DNA from: Ulota crispa
Lineage: Eukaryota; Streptophyta; Bryopsida; Orthotrichales; Orthotrichaceae
NCBI GenBank assembly: GCA_963920765.1
Contig: OY987244.1
Location: 27,260,358 to 27,324,357 of the forward strand
Direction of reading: 5' to 3'
DNA length: 64,000 bases
Every line of letters starts with the position of its first letter. The stretch's first letter is position 1. Positions 35,472 through 46,756 of the stretch are shown here, piece by piece. The position numbers and the translations under genes were made by a program. The notes under the pieces were generated by a model. That model was not told the DNA's origin. It worked only from the letters and a program-made list of their open reading frames with translations, and searched no databases.

Positions 35472-36451
35472 TTACATGCTATCTATCATTGCACACTTAT
35501 GACCTTTAACCAAGGTTTTTTTTAGGTGAATCCTTGCCAAATACTTACTTGCCATGGAAATTGGCGAACTGGGTATGAGAAAAAATATCAAAGAAACTGG
35601 TATCAATTGCCACCTCCTCCCCCTCGACTGGCTTCGATGCGACGAACAATGCTTCCGATTCGCCGCCTTCCGCAATCTGCATTCCCGATTCTTCGCCAAA
35701 TTTGGACCATCGATGGTAAGTAGTTGCCACGTGGCGCCATCGCGCACTTCCAATTTGCCACCTAGGATTAGTAAAGATTAGTGAAATTTTACAAATCTAC
35801 ACTTCTAATCTCTGCCCTTACCTGCTTACTAGGACTGCAGTCTTTATGTTCCAGCGCTTGCTAGCTTTGCTACATAGATTGCCGGAAGGAGGGAGACGGA
35901 GACACAGAGTAAACTCGTATGCTAGACTAGAATTTCCGGAGCTTTTGCTTTCCAAAAGACTGGTTTTAGCGGGTGCTTTAACTGCAATTCGAGCTTGTTT
36001 GGTAAATGAAGGCGCAAAGGATTTTGTTTCGTTCACATTTGCGTAGAGATCGAACTGAGATGAATTTGCAAAGGGCTTGTGAAATTGTGGAGAGTAAGAA
36101 AGGGTGATATTGCAGAATTAAGTGGTGGAGCCATGGAGATACTGCATTGTTGAATCTCCATTGTTCAGATTAGAGCTCCTTCAATGTGGATGCGACTGGT
36201 GCGTAGGCGCGGCTGATCTTAGGAATTTCACGTGATTGCTGCAAAGGCGTGGACGGTTGGAGACGCGGGATTGCTGCGGAGGCGGGGAGCGCTTGGCGTT
36301 GTCGGGTCGAGAGGAGCACGCGTTAAGCACACGCTGGGTGTCTAGCTGCGATCGTGCGTCATTAACTAAGGAATGTCGTCGGTTTTTGGTCTTCACTATT
36401 CAAATCTTCAGTTTTCTGTCTTCCGTTGGCATATCTTATAGCTGGCTTTAG
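35472..36451. other. GC-richer island, possible gene fragments
   Basis: Base composition is clearly less AT-rich than the flanks. Overlapping frames exist on both strands: plus 35554-35781, 35846-36046 and 36236-36451; minus 35472-35753, 35545-35730, 35818-36036 and 36181-36396. Strong donor-like sites occur on both strands: ATG|GTAAGTAG near 35710 (plus) and CAA|GTAAGTA near 35545 (minus). A perfect 10-bp palindrome GCCACGTGGC, a G-box-type motif, is at 35727-35736. The minus-strand peptide 35545-35730 (IAEGGESEALFVASKPVEGE) reads like real protein, but I recognise no family. It could be exons or a promoter with a first exon of a plant gene, or a captured gene fragment. Confidence 0.35.
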
Positions 36452-36769
36452 GAATATAAGGGTCAAAGTAGGGATAATAGCCTACTGGATAAAAGATGGA
36501 TAAATTGAGACAACAAACACAAGCTACCATCTGTATGACAGAATCCTTAAATTAAATTCACGATCTGTTGGCCAGAATTTCAGATTGAGAGAACAGAGCA
36601 AATCTTGATCATGTGAATGATCATTGTTGTTGCGGCAATAAATGGGATTAAGTTTGGTTTAATCCAAACTGCTCGCAACAAGGGTTACAAAACAGAATGG
36701 AAATGAATTAACAAACAAGCCTCCAAAACTGACTAGGAATAACATAGTCACATCTTACACTTACATAAA

Positions 36770-37640
36770 AAATAAACCCAAAATATTTCTCTTGAAATCT
36801 TCATATTTTCATGTCTTCAAGTCTTCATGTATTCAAATCTTCATGTTTTAAAAAAATAATGAGGAAAATTACAATCAACAAGTTGTAAAAGGACTGCGAC
36901 CTTCTATCTAATGTCACAAATGGTTCAAAAGTCCAAATGCTAGATATAATAGCATTTTAGAAAGTCCTTCTAACATCCCTGTAAATTTCAACTTATTATA
37001 AGCTACTGCTCAAAAGCTATGCGGATTCAAAATTAAGACTCTTTCTCCTCCTTGCAAACTAATCATTGCCTCTTCAAACCTCTATAATTTTTGTTCTATA
37101 ATTCTTATAAATAAGTATGATATTAATTTGAAAAGACAATACAACTAACTTCAATTTATAAAAATTTTACTACAAACTAAAGTTTTATTTGTAAGTTTTT
37201 GTAAATCAAAGTTTGGGTCTCAATTTTTTTGAAAGCATCCAACTTTCCAATTTCTACATACTATAACTTCTTCAATAAGACTCTAAATATAATGATTCAA
37301 AATAATTCCAAAAGCTATGACAACAAGCTATTACTCCTAAAAAAAATTTAAAATATTTCATACTATCCGAAAGTTGTAGCTCCCTAAAGTTTTGGCCTTC
37401 TTCCAACAAAAAGGCAGTTTCCTCCAATTTTTCATATTTTTATAACTTTCTTCTTCAAGTTTCAAATTGCAAGTTTAAGGACCTCTTAAAAAGATAAGAC
37501 TAAAATAAATACTCCCTCTAAATATTGTTGCAAAATAATATACAAATCATAAGTTATGACTTGTCACAGTCTAAGCCTTATTTCATAGTTTGGCTTTTTA
37601 ACTTCAGAATTCAAACACTCATAATTTTTGCATCACAACT
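36770..37640 (-). repeat. Dispersed repeat Z, copy 3 (reversed)
   Basis: The reverse complement of this stretch follows 2150-3130: the CTTCATATTTTCATGTCTTC part pairs with 3090-3120, and the TTCTATCTAATGTCACA part with 3000-3020. No coding sequence is visible. Confidence 0.5.
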
Positions 37641-38558
37641 TCAAATCAAATTTGCAAACTCATTTTGAAAAGGTAATCACACAAGAAACAAATTTTCTAA
37701 ATTTCAATTCAAAATCATGTATATATAGAAAATTCTCTCACATCAAAGTTTTGAGATTTTTTTTCTCTTCCAACCAACACTTATACACCAACTTTCAACA
37801 TTCTAAGGAATTTCCCCTCCAATTTTTTGACTCTAGTCAAGATAGGGAGTGGAGCACATTAGCTCATATCCTTGTCCATCTTAATCCCACCAAAAATGCC
37901 AAACTTTTTCTCTTATGCTTTTTTAATTTGCTTTGAAGTTTTAAGTATTTTTATTCAAACAAAGGCAAAATATATGAGCCTCCAAAACACCTAAATAAAC
38001 ATATGAAAATGAACAATTACAAAACAAACACTATCGTAAATTGACCACGTGCCATTGCAAGCATATAATAGCGTCAAACGCTTGTTTTCAATTGCTAAGT
38101 CGTGGACTTGATTGGCTGGAGAAGCGGTTGACTTTGGCCGTCCGCCGATTCGGGTTCAAACTGAATCGGATTCGTTAAGCAATGATGGCGGCCTAGGACT
38201 TGATAGTTAATGAGGTAGGAAATTGGCCCAGTCAATCTGCTACCTACCTCTTTTAACTATGCATGAGACGAGACGATGCAGTGCACTTGAATCTTTAGCC
38301 GTTGCGCTGTCACCATACCGTAGTTTTTTTCACAATCAAATCTTTTTCCTCGACTATTGATTTATTGAAATCAACACAAATATAGATAAATAACAAGTAT
38401 CTACATGATAGAAGGATTTCCATCAAGACAGCGTATCTTTCAATGGCGCCAACAACAATAACAAAGAAGGAGTTTTTTCAAAACCCTATATGCTTGCAAT
38501 TCTTGTGCATTGTATTGTTGTCTTGTGCAGTGTCTTTATTTTGTAATGTTTTATTGTT
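37641..38558. other. AT-rich DNA grading into the 5' flank of the hAT pseudogene
   Basis: A 102-codon plus-strand frame (37628-37936) is unsupported. A less AT-rich patch at 38040-38330 contains a hairpin CCGATTC/GAATCGG around GGGTTCAAACT. I could not identify terminal inverted repeats for the downstream transposon-like gene. Confidence 0.4.
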
Positions 38559-41005
38559 GTGAAGTTCACATTCACAATGGAGCCTTCTAAATCTGTCCGC
38601 TCTACCAATTCTATCCAGGTACTGTTGTGTAAGTTTCTTTATGTCGATCGCCCGGAGTGCAATACCGGAAGTGCGTTGTCCTCTTCACCTGTCGTGCATA
38701 ATTGTGTGGTTAATTGTCTAGTCTTAAACTCAATGTCCACCCCAATGAAGGAGTCAAGCGCTAAGGTAGTTGTTCTAAATATGATGGAAACCTCAATTTT
38801 TCATAACCTAGCCAAACAACAAAAAAGAAATTACGTGTTAAATTGTCATTCCATGATAACTGGGCTGCAAAGTTGCATTGGACAAAGGCCGTAGTTGAGG
38901 TCTATGGCACTATAACTCAAATGGGATGTAAGATTTGCAGTGAGATTGAGGGGAGAGAAAAGCTTCTGGTCGCTAAACTAGATTTGCCATGGAAGCATGG
39001 TGTCAAATGGAAGGCGCTTTGTGATACAACAAAAGTGAAGAAGGAGGAGTATTTTTTCTTGACAACTTGTCAGCTTATATTGAATGAGAAAATATATTTT
39101 GCTAAAAGAGGGAGAATCAATTCTGCGCAAGATGGTGGATGGGCTGGGCCAGGTGAAGGAGCAAAGGCGCAAGGCCATCCAAATGAAGGTCATGTTCAAC
39201 GTGTTGCAGAATGACAAGCCCGTGTCAGATTTCAGTGCAGCAAAATACTTGCTCATGTACCTCAATATCCATGACCTACCGAAAAAACATTGGAGTGAGC
39301 GATCCGGGTGGGACCTTGCTAACAGCATGGCCAGTGTCTATTCCAATTACTGGAAAGAAGAGTTGAAGAAAGTGATGTTCATCGCTGTTTCTGAGGACAA
39401 AGTGATTGCCCTGGATAACCAGCAGAGGCTATCTTTGAATGTGTACACAGCCAGCAATTTCTCACGCTGGTCCATGCTCACTTGCATTGTCAAAGTGGTA
39501 AACGATGCTAACGCAGCCAACATCTACGACCTAATTTTGCAGAACCCTTGTTACTGCATGGCGGCTTGACTGTCCAGGACATGGCGGAGAAGGTGATATC
39601 TTTTGAGGCAAACGGGGCTTCCGTTTTCTAGGGCAGCCGCACGGGTGTGACAATGCAACTAAAACAAAAAGCCACGCCCTACGTGATTACGGTGCATGAC
39701 ATGGCTCACAAGATAAGTTTAGTTGTGGAGGCCCTCTCTAATTTGCTCATTATGTAGAAGTTAGAGAACTTGTGCAAGTCATTATATTTGTACTTCTTGA
39801 ACTTGTCCAAGCGACATTGTGAGCTTCTTACATTTGCCGATTTGGTGGAGATAGAAGGCCTCATGCTTCTCAACAAGATTTCCACCTGCTAGATCTCTTT
39901 GTTGGACCCTTTGAAGCGGGTGATGGGTGAATACAAAACCTTGATAGTGAAGTGTGCCAAAGTTGCTGACTCAAATTAAGAAAGTACAGCCCAAAAAACC
40001 TGAACCTCCTTTCTGATATTGCAACTTTATTGGCCTTGCCATGCTTGTTGTTGCTCTTAGAGTCAATTCAAAGCCTCATTAAATTTGCAGAGTCTGGTTT
40101 AGTCTTTGTCTCTGACTTTGTAGTTTCGGTAAAAATATGCCAAATAGAGGTTTATGAGATGTATGTGGACACCTCCACTGCATTCCAACTTGTCTACTTT
40201 TAATTATTTTGTGATATAATGGAGAACCACTCCTACACAATACTGCAGGAGTGGATGACAGACTTGAATGATGGAGCCGAATATCTTTCATTTTGCATGG
40301 CCGGGCACACCTACCTTGCTCTCCAAGTGCATGCCACAACAAAGGCTCATCTGCCAGTGACTAGAGCAGCTTTTGCAGAGACCATTTTGGAAGTGAAGGG
40401 TCAGTGTGTGGCTGCTGCAAAGTTGCTAATTGCTCAACTAAACAGCCGGTTCCCTCATTGTGAGATCATGGAGGCTTTGGGCATTGTATTTCCGTAGTTC
40501 TGGTTGTAGCCAAATGCTGTTGATCTATTCTTGGTTCACTTGCACATTCTAAAGGCCTGGTTTTGTGAGCCAAAATCTATGGTAACGGGTGTTGGGTCGA
40601 AGGCGCAGGTGAAGCATGTGCAACCGCCCTTGGATGCGCGACTGTTGGATGTGCAAGCACCAATCTTCAAACTCTCGATGAAGACTAACGCCGCAAAGGC
40701 CATGGAGGCGCCATTCAATGTTAATCTTGTCACTAAACTGTGGTCACCATTGGAGGTAACATTTTGCTCTTAAGCAAAATGAGCGAGTTCATGAAGGTCG
40801 CCCACATTGCTGTAACTGCTGTTCTTGGCAGCGTTGACGACTAGCAAACCTTCTTGACCTTGGCGTTTTGTAAAACCAAGGTCTGTCACCGGTTGCAAGG
40901 CAACCTCAACACCTACCTTCAAATGTTTTCCTAGTAGTTTTATACACTTGAGACATTTCCTTATGAAGAAGCGTATACCAAGTGAAGGGAGGAATGTGAT
41001 CAATT
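38559..41005 (+). pseudogene. Decayed hAT-type transposase-like gene (ZNF862/KIAA1586-like, DUF4371 class)
   Basis: Successive plus-strand frames give an ordered protein. An N-terminal leader starts at ATG 38577. A TTF-like segment lies at about 38858-39130. The DUF4371-like core has PKKHWS at 39279-39296 and the ALDNQQ.LSLNVY stretch at 39408-39446. A region with NGASVF and MAHK follows to about 39978. Then comes YTILQEWMTDLNDG at about 40235-40276 and the block around KGQCVAAAKLLIAQL, ending in a hAT-type C-terminal dimerisation-like part (40773-41000). The order matches eukaryotic hAT-derived proteins of the ZNF862/KIAA1586 type. At least five frame changes and about eight stops destroy it; many are TAG where Q or W is expected. 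No flanking TIR was found, so it could be a decayed transposon or domesticated relative. Confidence 0.75.
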
Positions 41006-41437
41006 AGCAGTTTAGGGTTGCTAGATTGGTTACTATTGGTGGTTGCTACTTGAGACTTTGGACTTTGTACTGATTGTGTAAGGAGTGGGGGGAACAGACA
41101 CTGCTATGGGCAGACTCTTTGGAGTGAGGTTTGAATCCTCCGTCTGTTTGATTTGTTTTAGTTAGTGCTTGGTAAATTTTTGAATGTTTGTAATGTTTAT
41201 TGAATGCTTGTTCAAATTTTGAATGGATGCTTCTTACATGTTTGAATAAATCTTTGCTTAACCGTAACCTCTCCTCTTACACTAAACACTCTACCTAACT
41301 TCTCTTAAATACTCACTCCTTTTTATTTTAAAACTACTATTCATTAGGATAAGGAGCCACTTTTGGCTTCTTCTTTTAAAAATACGGTTGCCAAAACCTG
41401 CCCCACGAAATTCCATAAGAGTCTACAAAACTTATCC
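41006..41437. other. 3' flank of the hAT pseudogene
   Basis: No coding sequence. A small hairpin with ACAGACA/CGTCTGT ends encloses GAGGTTTGAATCCTC (41094-41147); it looks superficially tRNA-like but is too short. Confidence 0.4.
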
Positions 41438-41559
41438 GCTACCTTAAAAAAATGCCAATAAGGCTACTTAAAAAAATGCGAGGGTGCAAGTCGCGCTACC
41501 CTAAAAAAATGCCAATAAGGCTACTTAAAAAAATGCGAGGGTGCAAGTCGCGCTACCCT
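41438..41559. repeat. 57-bp tandem duplication, two copies plus a partial third
   Basis: Units start GCTACC at 41438, 41495 and 41552 and are almost identical. Each unit contains an internal repeat of about 17 bp (CTACTTAAAAAAATG type). Confidence 0.9.
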
Positions 41560-41590
41560 CATTTTTAAAGAAAAAAAACCCTGCCCTTAA

Positions 41591-42332
41591 CTTGTAAAGG
41601 ACTAAGCAAGCAATGTTTTTTAGCAACATATTAATTTTGGGCAGCTCAATACAAATGGGATCTTCATTTGTTTTTCTTTGAAATTTTTACACCTGATGTG
41701 CCCAAAGAGTAGTTTTATGGTCCAACAATTTTCATAACTTTTGACTACATGGTTCAGAAGTTATTGCATGATATGTTGTTTTCTTTATTTGACAAGCAGT
41801 CTGGGCAAATCAGGAAACTTCTCTAAAATTTATGTTTTTTTGATTTTTTTTGAAACTCGTTCTTTAGATTTATATATAGGTGAGAAGCTTTGAATCATTC
41901 AATTTTGATTTATGAGGTGTAAGTTGTGAGAAATTTTAGTTTGAGGGTAGGTGTGGAGTCTCTCTAAAACCACACCTACCTACAAACTAAAACTTCTCAT
42001 AACTTTCACCTCATAAAACAGAATAGAATGATTCAAAGCTTCTCACCTGTATATAAATCTAAAGAACGAGTTTCAAAAAAAATCAAAAAAATGCACATTT
42101 TTAAAAAGTTTTCTGATTTGCCCGGACTGCTTGCCAAATAAAGAAAACAATATATCATGCAATAACTTCTAAGCCATGTAGTCAAGAGTCATGAAAATTA
42201 TTGGACCTTAAAGCTACTCCTTGGGCACATCATGTGTGAAAATTCCAAAGAAAAAAAAATGAAAACCCCGTTTGTACTAAGTTGCCCAAAATTGCTATGT
42301 TGCCAAAATAACACTGCTTGGGCATTTAGGGG
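41591..42332 (+). mobile_element. TTAA element, family F, copy 2 (742 bp)
   Basis: TTAA at 41587-41590 and 42333-42336. The left end is decayed (CTTGTAAAGGACTAAGC) and the right end is CTTGGGCATTTAGGGG. The element forms a long imperfect inverted repeat on itself, with the CATGGTTCAGAAGTTATTGC region on the left and its inverse near 42160-42185. Sister copies: 16810-17544 and 54031-54951. Confidence 0.8.
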
Positions 42333-42336
42333 TTAA

Positions 42337-43262
42337 AGTTGCCAAAACCATAGAGTGTCTTCCAAATGAGCATACTGGATTTGTTGTCATAGACAATGGA
42401 TGATTTTCATCCAAATCTTTTTTGGAGAGAGTTTCTTCATTGTATGTGCAGCTCTTGCTCACAAAAAGTCTCTAATTGAGAAGCCACAAAATTTTCAATA
42501 GAAGTGGATGCAAAATCCATAGAAGACAAAACATGCATTTCTAGTGTAATAAATCCTTAAATGTCACACAATTTGCATGTACTCGCAAATAGTGACCTAA
42601 CTAGTGATGTTTTACATTTAAGGATTAAAAACTTCAATCTCCTTGCTCTAAATCTAAATTGTAGCAAAGAAAATAACATTCTTGAAAATCAAAATTTCTA
42701 GAACTTTGGATATCATATGATAATTTGAACCTTAATCCATTAACAACTAGAGGGTCCCCAAATACATCGGAACTTGACTACATGCAGTAGTGCTTCTTTA
42801 AGATGAACCTTTATAAGAAAAAATGCTTAGCTAAAATGAAGGAGATGACTATCCCTGACTGTTGGGGAGCTACAAAAGATGTGTTTGGTTACAATGAATG
42901 CTTTCTTTACATGAAATGAATATGTTGTCCGGATACCTTTATCCTATCGAGATATTGATCATTTGGCTGTTAATGGTTTAAGGGATATAGATTTTCTTAT
43001 TATAATATGAAAGCAATATTTGCTTCATGCCACAATGTCTTAGACTATAATTCACACCTATAGTCCAATCTAAAAAATTAACTAATTTTGCGTTTGATAT
43101 ACATCTTATATTTCTCTTTTAGAATATATAATAATTTCAGATTTTCACAAAAAAAAAGAATAATTTTTTTTGAATTGCATGATACATATGATTACATCTA
43201 TGAGAAACAAGAATGCAATATTTGGACCAAATTTGGTTGCAAAATGAAACATACATGTTGAA
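42337..43262. other. AT-rich DNA, nothing recognised
   Basis: No open frames of note and no repeats seen. Confidence 0.5.
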
Positions 43263-43263
43263 T

Positions 43264-43920
43264 ATTGAGAAAATTGTATGGATACCCTTGAAGTCTGCCA
43301 TATTTGCATAGATACCTTTAATTTTTCAAAACAAATACCCTTAGACCATAATTTTCATAGGTTTATTTTGTTATACACACACTACTTCCTTCATGATCAA
43401 TGTTAAAAGCAAGGAGTGCAACAAAATGAAAAAAAAGTAATGTGCACACAAGGGAGAAAGAAGTGACATGCACAGTAGAACAAACGCCTAAAAATTACAA
43501 TCCAAGGATATTTATGCAATTTTGGAAGAACCAAGGGTATCCATACAAATATGGCAAACTTCATCCAGACAAATATGGCAAACTTCATCCAGACAAATAT
43601 GGCAAACTTCATCCAGTCAAATATGGCAAACTTCATCCAGACAAATATGGCAAACTTCATCCAGACAAATATGGCAAACTTCATCCAGACAAATATGGCA
43701 AACTTCATCCAGACAAATATGGCAAACTTCATCCAGACAAATATGGCAAACTTCATCCAGACAAATATGGCAAACTTCATCCAGACAAATATGGCAAACT
43801 TCATCCAGACAAATATGGCAAACTTCATCCAGACAAATATGGCAAACTTCATCCAGACAAATATGGCAAACTTCATCCAGACAAATATGGCAAACTTCAA
43901 GGGTATCCATAAAAATTTCC
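43264..43920. mobile_element. TIR element family T, copy 2, with expanded minisatellite
   Basis: The left arm (GTATGGATACCCTTGAAGTC onward) and the right terminus (CTTCAAGGGTATCCATAAA) are inverted relatives of each other and of the element at 7185-7498. The right arm has been lengthened by amplification of a 24-bp segment, listed separately. The outer borders are approximate. Confidence 0.7.
43539..43898. repeat. 24-bp minisatellite, 15 units in exactly 360 bp
   Basis: The unit ATCCAGACAAATATGGCAAA plus CTTC repeats without length change. The first unit is the variant ATCCATACAAAT and one further unit (about 43611-43634) has CCAGTCAAAT. Because 24 is a multiple of three, several frames on both strands stay open as 8-residue repeat proteins; these are not genes. 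The very low divergence indicates recent expansion. Confidence 0.97.
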
Positions 43921-44363
43921 TTAGAATTTTTTAAAACTTTGACCACGTAAGCTTAGTCATAGGCTCCATTCTTTGAGGGTTGAACTATGGTGGTGAAATT
44001 AAATTCTCTACACCTAAAAAGACATCGTATTACAAATTCACGAGCATTTAACTATCCTTTGCAGTTTGATTGCCAAATCTACAAACAACGTACAAGTGTA
44101 CTTCATCCTTTATAAGTGGCTATTGTAGTAATTGTACAACCTAGAGTACGATTTCGCCAAAAACTTAAAAACTATTAATTACTTGTCCGGATATAATGCA
44201 GTTGTTGTTCACATATTGAAGTGTGGACTGCTCCTCGCAATAACTCTTGACAGGGTATTTTAACTTTTAGTTTATATTCATACTCCCAAATTTTGGAGAG
44301 TGCTACAATTGTGAAATGAAATAATCAGGAGCGATTGCATAAATTTGACGACTTTTCTCAATA

Positions 44364-44772
44364 GGGGTAGTCACAGTTTGTTTTTGCAGTTTTTAATCTT
44401 CACTCAAATCTGATGGGCTGCATTGTCCGCGAGTGGCACCAGGCTAGTTCCGTGAAGATTGAGAAAAATAATTCTCATCCCCCAAACGTGGAGAAAATGG
44501 CTTGAGAAAAGTATTTGCGTGAGAATTCTTACCATGGTCGGATTGTTTACTCGCTCGTGAATTGCTTTTCACTCTTGCTTTTTCTACTCCTCCAATTGAG
44601 GGCCGTGTTGTCTTCCTTTAAGTAAAACATTCTCCATTCTTCATTCTTCATCACCCACAGAAGGGGTGTCACACCTCCTTCCATGGAGAAGTGCTCCCAT
44701 TGACTCCTACAATTGCTCAGCAATTTCTCAATCTTCACATAAATTCATTCTTAGACCAACCGTGACTACCCC
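44364..44772. mobile_element. TIR MITE of about 409 bp (TA target)
   Basis: The left end GGGGTAGTCACAGTTTG pairs with the right end CAACCGTGACTACCCC. A second inverted block, AATCTTCACTCAAAT against its counterpart near 44733, lies inside. TA stands outside both ends (44362-44363, 44773-44774). Possibly Tc1/mariner-related by target; not proven. Confidence 0.6.
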
Positions 44773-44846
44773 TAATATTTGATTCTTGTGATTTTCACAA
44801 ACTGCCGTTTCATTTTGAACTTTCAATTGCACACCAAAATGCCTGT

Positions 44847-46237
44847 ATTGTATAGTACCCTCAAGAAAGAGTACACAAGTCCCTCCTATAGGATTCAAAG
44901 AAGTTTGTACTATAAATATATTAGTTTTTGGCAAAATAAACATATCATCATGTTTAAAGGTACAAACTCGATCACAATGTATGAGTCAAATAACAAAAAA
45001 TAATTTCCATAAAGAAATGTATATTTTACTAAATTTGGTCATAATCATCCTAACATTAAAATCTCTATAGAATTTTTTTTGGAATTGTTTGTTTGTAACA
45101 AAGATGTGCATATGGATGTCTCCTACATATCCATGCAACCAAATCTCAAAAATTCATCATCAATGTTTTTTAATCTATTTTCTTGTAAAACCATGATTTT
45201 GACACAATTTTTTGTCCAAAAATAGGATTTTGGTTTTTAGTAACTGAAATTTGGTATGTGTAATCTCCAAATTTTCTTACTTTTTGACAATTAGCTTTGT
45301 AATTGCACCAATACATCTATTAAGAGGTTCAGTTTTAAATTAGAGTGTTAAAGTGAAGCAAATCGACTTATAGTGTAGAAAGGGGCAAATAGCACAATTA
45401 GTTATGTAACTATCATTAATAAAGGCAATTAGTTAAGGCTAATTAGTAGCTAACTATAAAGTAAGACAAGTAAGCAAGGAAGTTAAGGAGGTTAGTTAAC
45501 CACATAAGGCAAGTAGCCTATATAACTAAGCTCAAATTGTTAAAGGAAGTGAGCTTAGTTATATAGGCTACTTGCCTTATGTGGTTAACTAACCTCCTTA
45601 ACTTCCTTGCTTACTTGTCTTACTTTATAGTTAGCTACTAATTAGCCTTAACTAATTGCCTTTATTAATGATAGTTACATAACTAATTGTGCTATTTGCC
45701 CCTTTCTACACTATAAGTCGATTTGCTTCACTTTAACACTCTAATTTAAAACTGAACCTCTTAATAGATGTATTGGTGCAATTACAAAGCTAATTGTCAA
45801 AAAGTAAGAAAATTTGGAGATTACACATACCAAATTTCAGTTACTAAAAACCAAAATCCTATTTTTGGACAAAAAATTGTGTCAAAATCATGGTTTTACA
45901 AGAAAATAGATTAAAAAACATTGATGATGAATTTTTGAGATTTGGTTGCATGGATATGTAGGAGACATCCATATGCACATCTTTGTTACAAACAAACAAT
46001 TCCAAAAAAAATTCTATAGAGATTTTAATGTTAGGATGATTATGACCAAATTTAGTAAAATATACATTTCTTTATGGAAATTATTTTTTGTTATTTGACT
46101 CATACATTGTGATCGAGTTTGTACCTTTAAACATGATGATATGTTTATTTTGCCAAAAACTAATATATTTATAGTACAAACTTCTTTGAATCCTATAGGA
46201 GGGAATTATGTACTCTTTCTTTAGGGTACTGTACAAT
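44847..46237. mobile_element. 1.39-kb near-perfect palindrome (long-arm foldback element)
   Basis: Two arms of about 687 bp (44847-45533 and 45551-46237) are inverted copies around a 17-nt loop centred at 45542. The arms are almost identical, with differences mainly near the outer ends (for example ACACAAGTCCC against ACATAATTCCC). The same 49-residue chance peptide (ending NSITMYESNNKK) is therefore read from both strands. No gene is recognised. Outer ends read ATTGTAYAGTACCCT; no target duplication could be assigned. RNA read through it would form a very long hairpin. Confidence 0.9.
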
Positions 46238-46752
46238 GTCAAAACAAGGTAAGAGTCCAGCCTAAATTGCCCCCCCCCTCCAATTGTCCAAGAGATTTTG
46301 GGTTTCTCAAGTAAAAATCCTACATTTCTCATTTCAACTAGTTTTTAATGCATGCATTAAATATTGCCGACACACTAATAAGGAATTACTAAAGAAAAAC
46401 TCCCAAATTGTTAAAGGTGCACCTCCAAAAAGTCCATTGTGAGCATGCAAATTGAGATTTTAATGCTAAAATTCTTGACTTGGACTAAAAAGTTGTTTCA
46501 CTCTTTTTTTTCTAAGACTATAACCAGAAAATATGATTTGCAATTCAAAATAGAAGATTTTTGAATTAAATGAAGCAAAAATATGTATAAAAAAGTACTA
46601 TTATAGTAAAGGTACAATAAAAATTTGTGATTAATCATTTTTCTCTCAAGTTGGTGTTTCCATGAGTAAAAGGAACAATGGCCATATCAAGTACTTCACC
46701 TTAAATTCTCAATTTGTATGCTCATTGTGGACCTTGGATGTGTTGGTAACCC
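46238..46752. other. AT-rich DNA, nothing recognised
   Basis: Featureless apart from a run of C near 46270. Confidence 0.5.
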
Positions 46753-46756
46753 TTAA

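Noticed and set aside
38125-38165. tRNA-like GGTTCAAACT box
   Set aside because: The stem around it is 7 bp with an 11-nt loop and no acceptor, D or anticodon arms can be drawn.
41094-41147. tRNA-like hairpin with GAGGTTTGAATCCTC
   Set aside because: Only 54 nt between the outer stem strands; no room for D and anticodon arms.
43403-43950. Long repeat proteins on both strands (8-residue repeats)
   Set aside because: They are translations of a 24-bp minisatellite whose length is a multiple of three; several frames are open at once.
44779-46332. Same peptide encoded twice on opposite strands
   Set aside because: It is the expected result of reading the two arms of the large palindrome.
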